64,000 nucleotides of DNA from Rhodohalobacter sp. 614A (GTDB lineage: Bacteria; Bacteroidota; Rhodothermia; Balneolales; Balneolaceae), in contig NZ_JAKEDS010000001.1 of NCBI RefSeq assembly GCF_021462415.1, positions 1,646,273-1,710,272 of the forward strand, given 5' to 3'. Of this stretch, positions 26,887 to 37,400 are shown in pieces (position 1 is the first letter of the stretch; the number at the start of each line of letters is the position of its first letter). A program made the translations under genes and the position numbers. The notes below the pieces were generated by a model. That model saw nothing but the letters and a program-made list of their open reading frames with translations, did not search any database and was not told the origin of the DNA.

Positions 26887-27686
26887 TGAAAATTGCAGCC
26901 ATACAACTCAATAGTCAGCCAGATCTTGAACACAACATGGAAGCTGTCTACAAATCTGTGAAAAAGGTGGCCAAAAAGGGAGCTAACCTGGTGGCTCTTC
27001 CTGAGAATTTTGCATTTATGGGAAATGAGAAAAAACGACTTGAGCAAGCTGATAAAATTTCCAAAACGGTTGAAGAATCACTGTCTGAATGGGCAAAAGA
27101 ATTTGAGATTTATCTTCTTGGCGGTGGATATCCGGTTCCGGCTGAAAATGGTAAAGTGTTCAACCGGGCAAAGATGATCAATCCAAAAGGAGAAGACATC
27201 GCCATTTATAATAAAATTCATCTGTTTGATGTAGAGCTTTCCGAAAAAGAGACCTACAGAGAATCGGATATGGTTCAGTCAGGTAAAGATATTGTGATAA
27301 CGAATCTTCCCGAATTTGAAATGAAAATCGGATTATCGATCTGCTATGACGTTCGTTTTCCAGAACTCTATCGGCAGATGACAAAAGAAGGCGCTCACAT
27401 TCTTTTTGTGCCGGCGGCTTTCACTAAACCTACCGGAAAGGCTCATTGGGAGATTCTTTTGAGAGCACGTGCCATTGAAAACAGCGCATTCGTGGTAGCT
27501 CCGGCTCAAACCGGCAGCCATGGGAAAAAGCGGAAAACTCATGGACACGCCATGATCATCGATCCGTGGGGAAAGATTCTCTCAAATGCGGGAGTAAAGC
27601 CGGGAATGGCAATGGCAGAACTGGATATGGAAACGCTGAAAGATGTCAGGCGAAAGCTGCCGTCTTTAGAGCATCGGGTTCTTTGA
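26886..27686 (+). CDS. Carbon-nitrogen hydrolase (nitrilase superfamily, Nit1/Nit2-like)
   Basis: A 266-residue cytosolic amidase. The catalytic Glu-Lys-Cys residues are in ALPENFAF, YNKIHLFDV and GLSICYDVRFPELYR. Length and motifs best fit the Nit1/Nit2 branch, which hydrolyses deaminated glutathione or omega-amides; the substrate is not proven. I use the ATG at 26886, where homology begins. An open frame from 26730 adds 52 residues that are mostly the repeated RQPTTDN encoded by a heptamer array and does not look like real protein. The array leaves no room for a Shine-Dalgarno. Confidence 0.92.
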   Translation: MKIAAIQLNSQPDLEHNMEAVYKSVKKVAKKGANLVALPENFAFMGNEKKRLEQADKISKTVEESLSEWAKEFEIYLLGGGYPVPAENGKVFNRAKMINPKGEDIAIYNKIHLFDVELSEKETYRESDMVQSGKDIVITNLPEFEMKIGLSICYDVRFPELYRQMTKEGAHILFVPAAFTKPTGKAHWEILLRARAIENSAFVVAPAQTGSHGKKRKTHGHAMIIDPWGKILSNAGVKPGMAMAELDMETLKDVRRKLPSLEHRVL

Positions 27687-27705
27687 AAACCATGATTTAG
27701 AAAAA

Positions 27706-28140
27706 CTATTCCATTCGCTCATAAACAATGGTATAGTCACTTTCCACTCCCCCAAAAGTGAGCGTATCATTTCTAACTGAGATTTTCTCACAGATTTCAT
27801 TTTCCGGATTCACAAAGTAAGTCTCATCATTCGCTGCTGAATCTGGCAAAAAAGGACATTCATTGGAGATTTCAAAAGGTTTAAAAGACGGAGGTTCTAT
27901 CACGCCTTCTTCGGTAAACTTGACGGTGGAATCCTTAAATTCTGCTCTTCGAAACGGATATTCAGGTTCTCTCCATGAGCCCTGTAATTCTTCAATCAGA
28001 AGATTGGTATCCGCCTGAGAAGAATCCTGTTGAATTTCCTCAATCTCATTTGTATTGATTTCACCGGACAGGTCTTTTTTCTCTTCACAAGCAGTTATAA
28101 AAGCCAAAATGATAACCAGAACAAGATGAATTGTTTTCAT
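27706..28140 (-). CDS. Small lipoprotein of unknown function
   Basis: A 144-residue protein with a lipoprotein signal: MKTIHLVLVIILAFITAC places the lipidated cysteine at residue 18, followed by Glu-Glu-Lys-Lys. The mature part is acidic, with a linker to about residue 45 and then a compact beta-rich domain (LQGSWREPEYPFRRAEF ... LTFGGVESDYTIVYERME) reminiscent of lipocalin-like proteins. I do not recognise a named family. It converges on the nitrilase gene with a 19-base gap. Confidence 0.75.
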   Translation of the reverse strand: MKTIHLVLVIILAFITACEEKKDLSGEINTNEIEEIQQDSSQADTNLLIEELQGSWREPEYPFRRAEFKDSTVKFTEEGVIEPPSFKPFEISNECPFLPDSAANDETYFVNPENEICEKISVRNDTLTFGGVESDYTIVYERME

Positions 28141-28304
28141 ATCTGTAATGAATGACAGTTATAATTTTCGGGACTTTCTATTGTATAGGCCGGTTGCGTT
28201 CTTTTGTTGCAGCACGCACCATCAGAAACCCTGGAATGGACAGCAATGTCTAATTCAGCTATTTGTGATCTTGGGGCTTATTGATGCGGAACGACTGGAG
28301 ACTA

Positions 28305-29231
28305 TTAATTCCGAGCCATTTTTAAGTTCGATTTTATTCGGATCATCTCACCCAGTGTTCGAGTTGTAGGAACCAATTCCGGCATGTTGATTTCATCAGC
28401 CATCCGGGCAACTTCAAGGTTCAGGCTCTCAATTTCAGTTCTTCGTTTATTACGGATATCCTCGTAGGTGGAGATAAGTTGTCCGTCTGCGCGCTGGCTG
28501 ATCAGAAGTAATGTCTGTTCAATCTCTTTTTGATCCAGTTTAATATCATACTTTTCAGCGACGGCCACACATTCTCCTATAATGGTTTGAGCCATTTCAA
28601 AAGCCTCGGTATTTCGCTGAAAAATGCCATTGTCGATTTCCAGCAGCGGACAAATGGAATTAAACGCACAATTGATGATCGCCTTATTCCAAACAATAGT
28701 CTCAATATTGGGTTCGCTTCGAAAACCGAAATAGGAGGTATGTATTTGTTGAATGATTTCCTCCGTGCCGGCATTGTCTCCCTCAAGATTTCCTACAGGA
28801 GATTCCGTAACCGTTTTAAACGACACCTCATGAGTACCGGTAACCTGGCTGGTGGAAAACAACACGCAACGGTATACTTTCTCGAAATCATCGAAAGGCC
28901 GTTCAATATTGAGTCCGTTTTGCAGAAGAACAATGGAGAAATCGCCTTCTTTGTGCCGTAATTTTTCGGCGATCGCGGTATTTCCAAATGCTTTGGCGGT
29001 AATGAGTACGATCCCATTTATGTCAGACAAATGGCTGAATGTAGTGGTTTTGACGGTTTGCCGGGAAACCTGATCATCTTGTCCGTAAACGGTGATGGTA
29101 TTTTCTTCTTCAGGTTGATGATCTACGCTGCCTCTGACAAGAATGGCATCTCTGTTTTCCAGTTTCAGAAAAACAGCCAGTGCTTTTCCAATCGCTCCCG
29201 ATCCAATGATATAAATTGCAGGATTTTTCAT
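28305..29231 (-). CDS. Ketopantoate reductase family protein (ApbA/PanE-like)
   Basis: A 308-residue NADPH-binding reductase. The Rossmann motif IGSGAIG is at residues 9-15; the C-terminal helical domain carries the family lysine in VWNKAIINCAFN and the late RRTEIESLN motif. The known family reaction is reduction of 2-dehydropantoate to pantoate for coenzyme A synthesis. Sequence spacing is slightly loose in the first 100 residues, so a related 2-oxoacid could be the substrate. No other pantothenate genes are nearby. Confidence 0.85.
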   Translation of the reverse strand: MKNPAIYIIGSGAIGKALAVFLKLENRDAILVRGSVDHQPEEENTITVYGQDDQVSRQTVKTTTFSHLSDINGIVLITAKAFGNTAIAEKLRHKEGDFSIVLLQNGLNIERPFDDFEKVYRCVLFSTSQVTGTHEVSFKTVTESPVGNLEGDNAGTEEIIQQIHTSYFGFRSEPNIETIVWNKAIINCAFNSICPLLEIDNGIFQRNTEAFEMAQTIIGECVAVAEKYDIKLDQKEIEQTLLLISQRADGQLISTYEDIRNKRRTEIESLNLEVARMADEINMPELVPTTRTLGEMIRIKSNLKMARN

Positions 29232-29329
29232 GTCCTAAAATAAAGAGGAAAAATGAAGTTTATTGATGAATTTCTGTCACCCGTTTTGCATGAGGAATTC
29301 TATATAAAATGGGTAGCTATAGGAGCGGA

Positions 29330-30520
29330 TCAGTTCAGTTTAGTGGCGTATTTTTCCAGTGTTTCCAAGAATTTGCTTCTGTCATCAAGATAGATGTTGG
29401 CCATAAAAATGATCCCTCTTGTTTGATTAAAAAGCAGGTTGGTACTTACACCAGGATCATCTCCATCATGGCCCATATATCCATTAGGATAGAGATTCCA
29501 GAATACTCCCTTATTTCGATCGGCTAAATTGAAATTATCTGGCACATTTTCATCGGAAAATGCAGGACTGAGCATTTTCTCAAAAGATGCTTGGCTTAGC
29601 AAAGAAGACTGTCCATTAAATCCACGTATCATTTCAAAAACATATTTACTTAAATCTGAGGCAGAGGTTCTTAATCCTCCATCCGGATAGGTTGTAAGGG
29701 AGTAAAATGGAAATGCTACGTCCTTATTTAGATATGGAATTGCGTGATTATCCATTGGAATTTCTTCTAAAAACCATGAAGAATGATCCATTTCAAGCGG
29801 CTTTAGAATGTGTTGTTGGGTAAAATCTGAAAAGGATAAGCCAGATTTTATTTCAATTAAGTATGCTGCCAAGGCAGAACCAATATTGCTATAATGATAT
29901 TGTTCTTCAGGTTTACTCTCCGAGAAATTATGGTTGTTATATAGAAAACCTTCTTTGCTTAAATAGCTTTGTAAAAAAGCAGAAAGTGTGGAATACTGTA
30001 ATCCCCCCGTGTATCCCAATTCATCCAGGATCGTAATTGCTCTTTTGTCAGTAGAATCAGTTTTAATGAATTTATAGGATCGTGGATAAATGCTTTCATT
30101 ATCAATAATACCCGAAGTATGCGTAGCTAAATCTTTTACCTTTATTATCTCCTCAGGGAAAAAGGGGTTTATGACTTTAAAGGGCAAAATATCATTAATG
30201 CCTGTCTCCAGGGTAAAATAATTGAGCTCAACGGCTTTCATTAGTGCGACTGCAATAAATGTTTTACTGACAGAACCGATATTTACAATTGTTTCTGCTG
30301 TAAATGGCCGATGGGTTTCAAGATTTGAATATCCAAATCCCTTTTGGTACAGAATCTTATTTTTATCCGTGATTACTACATACATCCCCGGGATGTTGTA
30401 TTGTTCAGATAAATGAGCTAGGTCAGCATCCAGGCTATCGCTATAATTCTGTGCAACAAGATTGGATATCGGGAGTGCAGTAAATCCAATAAGAAATATT
30501 ACACAGTATATTTTTTTCAT
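29330..30520 (-). CDS. Secreted serine hydrolase, beta-lactamase/penicillin-binding family
   Basis: A 396-residue exported protein. The signal peptide (about residues 1-23, ending LVAQ) leads into a class C beta-lactamase-like domain with SVSK at 83-86 (nucleophile Ser83, Lys86) and YSN in EQYHYSNIG. A glycine-rich HDGDDPG near the C-terminus replaces KTG, as in many esterase and peptidase members. It could be an esterase, D-aminopeptidase or peptidoglycan enzyme. Codon use looks somewhat more A+T-rich than its neighbours by eye. Confidence 0.85.
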   Translation of the reverse strand: MKKIYCVIFLIGFTALPISNLVAQNYSDSLDADLAHLSEQYNIPGMYVVITDKNKILYQKGFGYSNLETHRPFTAETIVNIGSVSKTFIAVALMKAVELNYFTLETGINDILPFKVINPFFPEEIIKVKDLATHTSGIIDNESIYPRSYKFIKTDSTDKRAITILDELGYTGGLQYSTLSAFLQSYLSKEGFLYNNHNFSESKPEEQYHYSNIGSALAAYLIEIKSGLSFSDFTQQHILKPLEMDHSSWFLEEIPMDNHAIPYLNKDVAFPFYSLTTYPDGGLRTSASDLSKYVFEMIRGFNGQSSLLSQASFEKMLSPAFSDENVPDNFNLADRNKGVFWNLYPNGYMGHDGDDPGVSTNLLFNQTRGIIFMANIYLDDRSKFLETLEKYATKLN

Positions 30521-30552
30521 GGAGATTATTCTTAAATCAAAAAATAGTAGAA

Positions 30553-31629
30553 TTACCCCAACTCCACAGCCTTCCCGGTCTTCACAGACTCATCACTTGC
30601 CAATACAATCTGAAGCGTATGAACAACCTCTCTCAAATGGTCGGAGAGATCTACATCTTCTTGGATCGCTTTCAGGAAATGCTCCTGTTCAAACTGGCAG
30701 AGTTCATCGTGACTGGCTTCGTCCGGCGCGTCGATGATGTCATCTTCTTTGGTGAGTTTTCCGTTTTCATCTTTTTCTGAATGATGGAGTCTGAATTTTT
30801 GGACCGACACATGAGATTCAACCTCTGCAGAAGAGCCGCGCGGCAGATCAAACGTATTTTTGCTGATGCTCACGCTTCCTTTGGGGCCGATAATATCCTT
30901 CACGAAATAGGCTTGCTCGCTCATCATCGGTCCCCAGCCGGATTCGTACCAACCGATAGATCCGTCATCAAACCGAACCTGCAACTGACCATAATTGTAT
31001 TGGTCTTCAGCAATTTCGTCACTTAATCGTGCTCCAATGGCATGCACGCTGATCGGCTTGGCTTTGGTCATCTGGCACATCACATCCACATAATGAACGC
31101 CGCAATCCACGATGGGCGACATTGCCTCCATGATATTTTTATGCACATTCCACTCGCTGCCCGTACTCTGTTGATTCAGGTTCATCCGCATCACGAGAGG
31201 CTTGCCGAGTCCTTGGGCCAGATCTATGAATTTTTTCCATCCGGGGTGATGCCTGAGAATATATCCAACCACCACTTTCTTGTTCGCTTTCTCAGCGGCG
31301 GCAACAATCGCTTCGGCATCTTCAACTGTTTCGGAAATCGGTTTTTCGACAAAAACATGCGCTCCGGCTTCCAACGATTTGATCGTGTATTCAGCGTGCG
31401 TCTTCGGGTAGGTACTGATACAAACCGCATCCGGAGAGGTGGAGGCAAGGGCGTCATCAAAATTATCAAACAAGGGGAGACCACCGAGTTCATCGGAAAG
31501 TCTCTGTTTGCTATCGCCGCGACTAACCAATCCTACAATGTTAAAATCATCCAGCTTATGATATGCGCGGGCATGTGAAGCTCCCATGTTTCCGCATCCT
31601 ACGACGAGTATGTTAATTTTATGAGACAT
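30553..31629 (-). CDS. Gfo/Idh/MocA family oxidoreductase
   Basis: A 358-residue NAD(P)-dependent dehydrogenase. The N-terminal Rossmann fold has VVGCGNMGASHARAY, and the family motif EKPISETVEDAEA is about residues 95-107. The C-terminal half is the alpha/beta dimerisation and substrate domain. Members oxidise sugars, inositols or related alcohols; the substrate is unclear here. A long palindromic repeat separates it from the upstream VOC-protein gene. Confidence 0.9.
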   Translation of the reverse strand: MSHKINILVVGCGNMGASHARAYHKLDDFNIVGLVSRGDSKQRLSDELGGLPLFDNFDDALASTSPDAVCISTYPKTHAEYTIKSLEAGAHVFVEKPISETVEDAEAIVAAAEKANKKVVVGYILRHHPGWKKFIDLAQGLGKPLVMRMNLNQQSTGSEWNVHKNIMEAMSPIVDCGVHYVDVMCQMTKAKPISVHAIGARLSDEIAEDQYNYGQLQVRFDDGSIGWYESGWGPMMSEQAYFVKDIIGPKGSVSISKNTFDLPRGSSAEVESHVSVQKFRLHHSEKDENGKLTKEDDIIDAPDEASHDELCQFEQEHFLKAIQEDVDLSDHLREVVHTLQIVLASDESVKTGKAVELG

Positions 31630-31688
31630 TGATTGTTTGGTTTAATGGTTTAAATAATTTTTATTGAAGCCGAATCGAGTCAAAGTAT

Positions 31689-31784
31689 CGTCAGTTCGAG
31701 CACAATGTAACGAAGTGGAATGTAGTCGATAAGTCCCAATGGCTAGGGAGTTCTCGACTTCGCTCCGCTGCACTCGAACTGACG
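31689..31784. repeat. Dispersed palindromic repeat, family A copy 2 (long form)
   Basis: Perfect 12-base outer arms CGTCAGTTCGAG (31689-31700) and CTCGAACTGACG (31773-31784) enclose a 72-base centre with further imperfect pairing (GAAGTGGAATGTAGTCGA against CTCGACTTCGCTCCGCTGC) and a TCCC/GGGA tip. The whole 96 bases could form one long hairpin. Confidence 0.8.
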
Positions 31785-31799
31785 GTATTATTAGTAAAT

Positions 31800-32846
31800 C
31801 TAACCCTTCACCCGGTTAAAACTCATTGTTTTCAGCATCCAGTCGGGCAGTGGTTTTTGGTGTTTCCTTTTTTTCAGATTAATAAACCATCCCCACTTTT
31901 TCATGATTGGCACTCTGTGCGCTTCAACAAATTCGATGAGTGTGCCATCAGGATCTTCGATGTAGGAAAACTGACCGGCGGCTTCGCCCATATCAAAAGA
32001 AGAGGAGCTGTCTACTGTAAATGGAAATCCAAGTTCTTCGCATTTGGCCTGGAGCGTTTTCATATCGTTGACATCAAAGCAGATATGAATAAATCCCGGA
32101 TCGCCCCAATATCTTCCGGCATAAATTTTCCGGGGTTTTCGGTTTAATGACTGAACCAGTTCGATATCAATATGACCAAAAAGCCGGCTGAATGCACCAT
32201 CATCTTTTTGTTTTTTGCGAAGGAGAATCCGGCGGAATTCATGGTTTTCATCCAGGTCGGAGAAGGTTCCGGTCTCATTATAAATAATTTCATCAAAACC
32301 GAGTGCGATTGTGTAGAGTGGGAGAACGGCATCAATGTCGCTGACCCCAATTACGGCTCCGCAAACACCACCTGTAGAGTGTTTTCCTTTTGTAAACCAG
32401 GAATCTCCTTTAACCGCCTGAAACAGGTTGCCGTATGGATCTTTGGTCCAGAATGTCTGCTCACCATTCGGGAGTTTGTGAAGAGGAGAGAGTGTTTCAT
32501 TGCCCAGGGCCGTAAAATGGTCATGAGCTTTTCGTACATCTTTACATTTAATTTTTACGGCGTTAATTCCAAAATCGCCTAATTGAGGTTCAAACTGGCA
32601 AGGTTCCGGTGTGCGGCTTTTAAATTGCCAGATTTCGAATCCGCCGCCGCCGCTCATATTAATTGCCAGAACAGCCCGGCGCGAGTGGGCATCGCCACCG
32701 GTGTAGCGGGTCATGAGGTTTGCGGTGGCTTCATCATCAAAAATGGGAACATCTGTACCAAAAAATTTGCGGTACCACGGCCAGGCTTCATCAATATTTG
32801 TAACTCCAATTCCAACCTGTTGAATCCCGGTAATTAATTGACTCAT
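31800..32846 (-). CDS. Two-domain VOC (glyoxalase/HPPD-like) protein
   Basis: A 348-residue cytoplasmic protein with two vicinal-oxygen-chelate modules (about residues 1-150 and 165-310). The layout recalls 4-hydroxyphenylpyruvate dioxygenase. The second module keeps a His (GFIHICFDV) and a Glu (GTLIEFVEA), but the first expected His is missing (GAVIGVSD), and the first module has GIQQVGIGV with Gln instead of His. It is therefore not clearly a normal HPPD. Its neighbour in the same direction is a Gfo/Idh/MocA oxidoreductase. The function is open. Confidence 0.75.
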   Translation of the reverse strand: MSQLITGIQQVGIGVTNIDEAWPWYRKFFGTDVPIFDDEATANLMTRYTGGDAHSRRAVLAINMSGGGGFEIWQFKSRTPEPCQFEPQLGDFGINAVKIKCKDVRKAHDHFTALGNETLSPLHKLPNGEQTFWTKDPYGNLFQAVKGDSWFTKGKHSTGGVCGAVIGVSDIDAVLPLYTIALGFDEIIYNETGTFSDLDENHEFRRILLRKKQKDDGAFSRLFGHIDIELVQSLNRKPRKIYAGRYWGDPGFIHICFDVNDMKTLQAKCEELGFPFTVDSSSSFDMGEAAGQFSYIEDPDGTLIEFVEAHRVPIMKKWGWFINLKKRKHQKPLPDWMLKTMSFNRVKG

Positions 32847-32984
32847 AGAAATATTTTTTATTAGTGTGATCCGAAGGCCTAATATAGCAAAGCTTCAGAA
32901 ATTTTTAGGGGATGGATTTCTTCGAAATGAAAATTATGAATGATGGATTTTGAATGTTGGATGACTTCTTTACATCAAAAAAAT

Positions 32985-33021
32985 AAAAGCCATCCTGCAA
33001 TGTTAGCAGGATGGCTTTTTT
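32985..33021 (-). terminator. Strong bidirectional-looking terminator after susD
   Basis: Arms AAAAGCCATCCTGC (32985-32998) and GCAGGATGGCTTTT (33006-33019) pair perfectly over 14 bases with a 7-base loop; on the minus strand the stem is followed by a T-rich run. It lies 32 bases after the SusD stop and ends the sigma/FecR/SusCD unit. Confidence 0.92.
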
Positions 33022-33053
33022 AGTTAGCGGGATAAATTTTAGAGAGTGAGAAA

Positions 33054-34463
33054 CTACTCAACATCCCACCAGAGGCGCCCATATAAATTGTTTTCACCTC
33101 CAAACTGTCGGTCTACCGCCTGCTGATAGTTCTCGGTGTTATTCAGAGCTTCATCCGATGTGTAACTCTGTCGCAGCGGGACATCTCGGCCAAGGGGACT
33201 CACCATATTAGCCGGGTAACCGGTTCTTCGGTATTCGGCCCAGGCTTCAAACCCATGAAGGAAAAGATGCACATATCGCTGCTCGGAAATTCTCTCAATA
33301 GAATTTGCAGAATCATAAGCAATTTCCGGCTGGGCTATAAAACTGGATGCTTCAGCTGAGCTTCCGGTCCACTGCAGAAGTGAGTTTTCGATAGCTGCAT
33401 TGTAATTACTTTCGGCATCTTCGCCAATCCAACCCCGTGCGGCGGCTTCTGCCTTTGCAAACAGTACCTGTGCATAGGTCACAAGATATACCGGTGCGTC
33501 CTGCTCGTACATATCGGAACCCAGCAGAGAATAATCGTTCGGATCAATTCCTTCTTCGGGTGTGCCAAATGGCAGGCCAATGTATTCGGTTTCGTTACCC
33601 TGAGGCAAATCTCCGTAAAAGGAAAGCCGCGGGTCATTTACCGGTTTCATCAGGCTGACGAGCCCTTCACTAAGCGCCCACCAGTCCCTGGAAGTTCGCA
33701 CGACCTGGTCGTACCAAAAGCTCTCATTGTCTTCATTTGCAAGATGTTCGAAAATGAAACTGTCGTCATTCGATGTCATGACTCCATCATTCAGAGCAGC
33801 ATTAAACTCCTGCTGAGCCAGCTGCGGATTAACTTCAGAAAGGCGCAATGCCATAAGTAAACGAACGGTGTTACTAAATGTAATCCACTGTTCCATATTA
33901 CCTTCATAGATAACATCGCTTCTTAAGGAACTGCCTGTATTTATTTCATCTTTTGCTTCTTTCAGAAGAGCAAATAAACTGTTATAGATCGACTCTTGTG
34001 TATCATATACAGGAGTGAACTGATCAGCTCCCATCAGAGCTTCCGAGTAGGGGATGTCACCCCAACGGTCCGTCATATGCCAGATAAAATAAGCCTTCAA
34101 GATTTTAGCCACGGCAATCTGATTGTCGAGTGTTGAATTATCGATAGCCGTTTGAAGATTTATGAGCGGTTCCTGATAGAACCAGTAAAAGCTTGTAGCT
34201 CCTTCCTGGTATAGAGACCCGTCTACATAAATGGTCTGTGAGAGATATTGGGCATTATATTCTCCCTGCGGGGTTGAATTGTACCCGCTTGAAGGTGCAG
34301 AACCTAATGCCGGTAACCATAACATCGCATTGGCGATGAGTTGAGTAGGATCCGCATCACTGGGCAAGTTCGGGTTTTTGTTGATGTCATCATCAATACT
34401 GGTAACATCACAACTGCTCAGGAAAAAAGCTATAATCGTAAAAGGTATAAGTAATTTCTTCAT
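33054..34463 (-). CDS. SusD/RagB-family outer-membrane lipoprotein
   Basis: A 469-residue surface-exposed lipoprotein. A lipobox (FFLSSC, Cys18) ends the signal peptide; the rest matches the SusD-like helical scaffold with TPR-type segments. SusD proteins act as lids on SusC channels and bind the nutrient. It follows the susC-like gene by 14 bases. No glycanase, peptidase or sulfatase gene accompanies the pair, so a peptide or another non-glycan substrate is as likely as a polysaccharide. Confidence 0.9.
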   Translation of the reverse strand: MKKLLIPFTIIAFFLSSCDVTSIDDDINKNPNLPSDADPTQLIANAMLWLPALGSAPSSGYNSTPQGEYNAQYLSQTIYVDGSLYQEGATSFYWFYQEPLINLQTAIDNSTLDNQIAVAKILKAYFIWHMTDRWGDIPYSEALMGADQFTPVYDTQESIYNSLFALLKEAKDEINTGSSLRSDVIYEGNMEQWITFSNTVRLLMALRLSEVNPQLAQQEFNAALNDGVMTSNDDSFIFEHLANEDNESFWYDQVVRTSRDWWALSEGLVSLMKPVNDPRLSFYGDLPQGNETEYIGLPFGTPEEGIDPNDYSLLGSDMYEQDAPVYLVTYAQVLFAKAEAAARGWIGEDAESNYNAAIENSLLQWTGSSAEASSFIAQPEIAYDSANSIERISEQRYVHLFLHGFEAWAEYRRTGYPANMVSPLGRDVPLRQSYTSDEALNNTENYQQAVDRQFGGENNLYGRLWWDVE

Positions 34464-34477
34464 CGTTCTGTTTCCCC

Positions 34478-37400
34478 TTAAAAGATTAAGTTTACATTCA
34501 TACCGAAAGTCCGAACGGTATTTAACTGTCCTGATTCGTACCAGGTTATATCCTGGCCGCCGGAAGACAGTTCAGACGGGTCTAATCCCTGTGGTGCTTT
34601 TTGCCAGATCATTACGGGATTATTGGCAAAAACAGACACTTCAATGGATCGCACGGGCAGGTTGCTCAGCATTTCATTGTTGAATGTATACCCGAACCGA
34701 AGCTCCCGCAGTTTGATGTAGGAAGCATCAACCACCCAGTCTTCATAAATATCATCACCGAGAACGCCGTTGTACAGAGCCTGGGGATCGACATACGCCG
34801 TAACCGGTTCTCCCGTAGATTCTGAGATTCCTTCAATTTTTACACCTCCGCCCTGGTCAATCGGTTCTCGAACGTTTACGCCGTTGTCATTTACTTCGGC
34901 AGTAAGCGGAGATAAGCCTGTTTTTACTGCAAGCAGTAAAGAACGGCTGAAGAACTGTCCACCGGCCTGGAAGTCGATCATCGCGCCGAGGCTGAAGTTT
35001 TTATAGCGGAAGACATTCATAAATCCACCGGTAAAATCCGGGAGAACGGATCCGAAATCATGAGTTGCATCCGTCCAGATGGGAAGGTTGTTGTCGTCCA
35101 GAATAATTTTTCCGGTTGCTTCGTCGCGAACATAAGCCTGGCCAACCAGCCTTCCATAAGCAGCACCTTCGTAGGAGTTCATGTAACTGGTTGTTCCGGA
35201 ATAGGTTGTAGAACCGTGTGTGTATACATCAATATCTGGGTGAAGTTCAACCACTTCATTTCTGTTGAGGCCTAAATTAAAGGTTGCATCCCAGGCAAAA
35301 GACTGTGATTGAATGGGCGATCCGGAAAGGCTCAGTTCAATTCCTCTGTTTTCTATCAAACCTGCATTGATTGTGGCTTCACTGTATCCGCTGGCTCCTG
35401 AAATATTCAGATCAATAATCTGGTTTTCATTTTGCTGTTGATAGTATGTGAAGTTCAACTCCATTCGTCCGAAGAAATTCAAATCAATTCCTGCTTCGTA
35501 AGAGTGAGAAAATGAAGGTTTGATATTTGGATTGTTGATGGCATTGGGCACGGTTAAGGTATTCACGTTTCCATACACTGTGCCGACTCCATAAACGGGC
35601 GTTGTTTGATAGGGCCCCAGATCAGATCCGGCCTGTGCATAACTGGCACGGATTTTACCAAAAGCCAGAGGCTCCCAATCCAATAACTCACTGAATACAA
35701 AACTACCAGAAACAGACGGATACCAATAAGTATTATTGTCTTTTGGAAGAGTAGACGATTTATCACTTCGGATACTGACATCCACAAAATATGTATCCTG
35801 ATAACCCAGTGATACCAAACCGAATCCACTCACAATTCTTTTTTCTGAAAGGTAGTTGTCAGGATCCGGCCGATCTAAAGAAGCATCAATATTATAGTAA
35901 CCGGGTGACGTCAGGCCGCCTACGGTTTCCTGTCTCAGGTAAGAATAGTTGCTGTCAAAAACATTTCCTCCCACGGTAGCATCCAGAGAAAAATCAGCCC
36001 ATCTTTCAGTATACTGAGCCAGTACTTCGTAGTTCATTTCCTGGCCTTCGTATTTTCCGATAAAGAATCCGGGAGTTTCCACACCGCCGGCAGCGGTTCT
36101 GCTTTCAATGTTTTGAATGTAAACATCTCCGCGAATGTGTCCGCTGATGGTCAGGTTTTGGAGAGGATTGTACTCAACTCCAACATCCCCGAAAATACGG
36201 TTTCGGCTGTCCTTGGTCGGGCTTTCATAGGCGAGAAAATAAGGATTTGACCAATAGGCAATAGTGGGGATTTCTCCCTCGTCCGGTATGCGGATATTCC
36301 AGTGGCTATAGGTGCCGTCTTCGTACTGATAGTTTTTCAGGTTTTTCATATCAAGACTGCGCTGGAACCATTGCCGGAAGTGCCGCGTACCGTAACCTGA
36401 ACCCTGCGGCGGACGCTGGGCACTGTTTCTGGCATAATTTAAATTTGTAGTGAATCGCCATTGGTCGCTTGCATCAACACCGGCACTAATCCCTACATTA
36501 TTTCGGTTCAGCCATGTGTTTGGAGACACTCCGGTAATCCGGGAGTCGTTAAAACTCAGGCGGTAATTGCTGTTCTCACTGCCACCGGAAACCGAGATTC
36601 CCTGGTTTGATTTATATCCTGTTTCAAAGAAATCTTTGATGTTATCAGGGTGGGGCTCAAACGGAGTGAGTTGTTGATAGCGCGGATCCTGCGGATAAAA
36701 ACTGAAGTACTCGCGAACAAGTGTTCCGTCCATTCGGGGGCCCCAGCTTTCATCAGCATTTGTTTGCACATAGGGATCCCCATTTTCCAGCGTTGGGAAA
36801 TCCAGAGAATAACCTGCGCCGTACAGATTTTGGAAATTCATAAAATTTGTAGCCTGTTGTATGGAAAACCCTGAGTTCAATTCTACTACAATATCATCCC
36901 GTCCCGCTCCTTTTTTCGTGGTAATCATCACGACACCATATTGGCCGCGAATACCATAGAGGGCAGATGCCGCCGGCCCCTTCAACACGTTGATGGATTC
37001 AATGTCATCGGGGTTAACATCCTGCGCAAGGTTTCCATAATCGGTACCAGCGCTACTTGCAAAATTGCCATTAGAAATGGGGGTGCCGTCTACAACAATC
37101 AGTGGTTGGTCTTCACCGTTTAGCGAGTTTATGCCACGTATTTTAATGGTTTGTGTTCCTCCAAGGCTGGCACCGGAAGAACCACTAACCTGAACACCGG
37201 CAATTTTTCCGGAAAGCGAACCGATCACGTTCTGTTCTTGTGAAATCGTCAGGTCTGAGCCGCCAATTTCTTGTGATGAATACCCCACGGAACGCTCATT
37301 TCGGGTGATGCCGAGTGCCGTTACAACCACTTCATTCAATTCCCGTGTGGAAACCGCCAAGTCAATATTTACAACAGTTTCTTCATCACCTGTTACTTCG

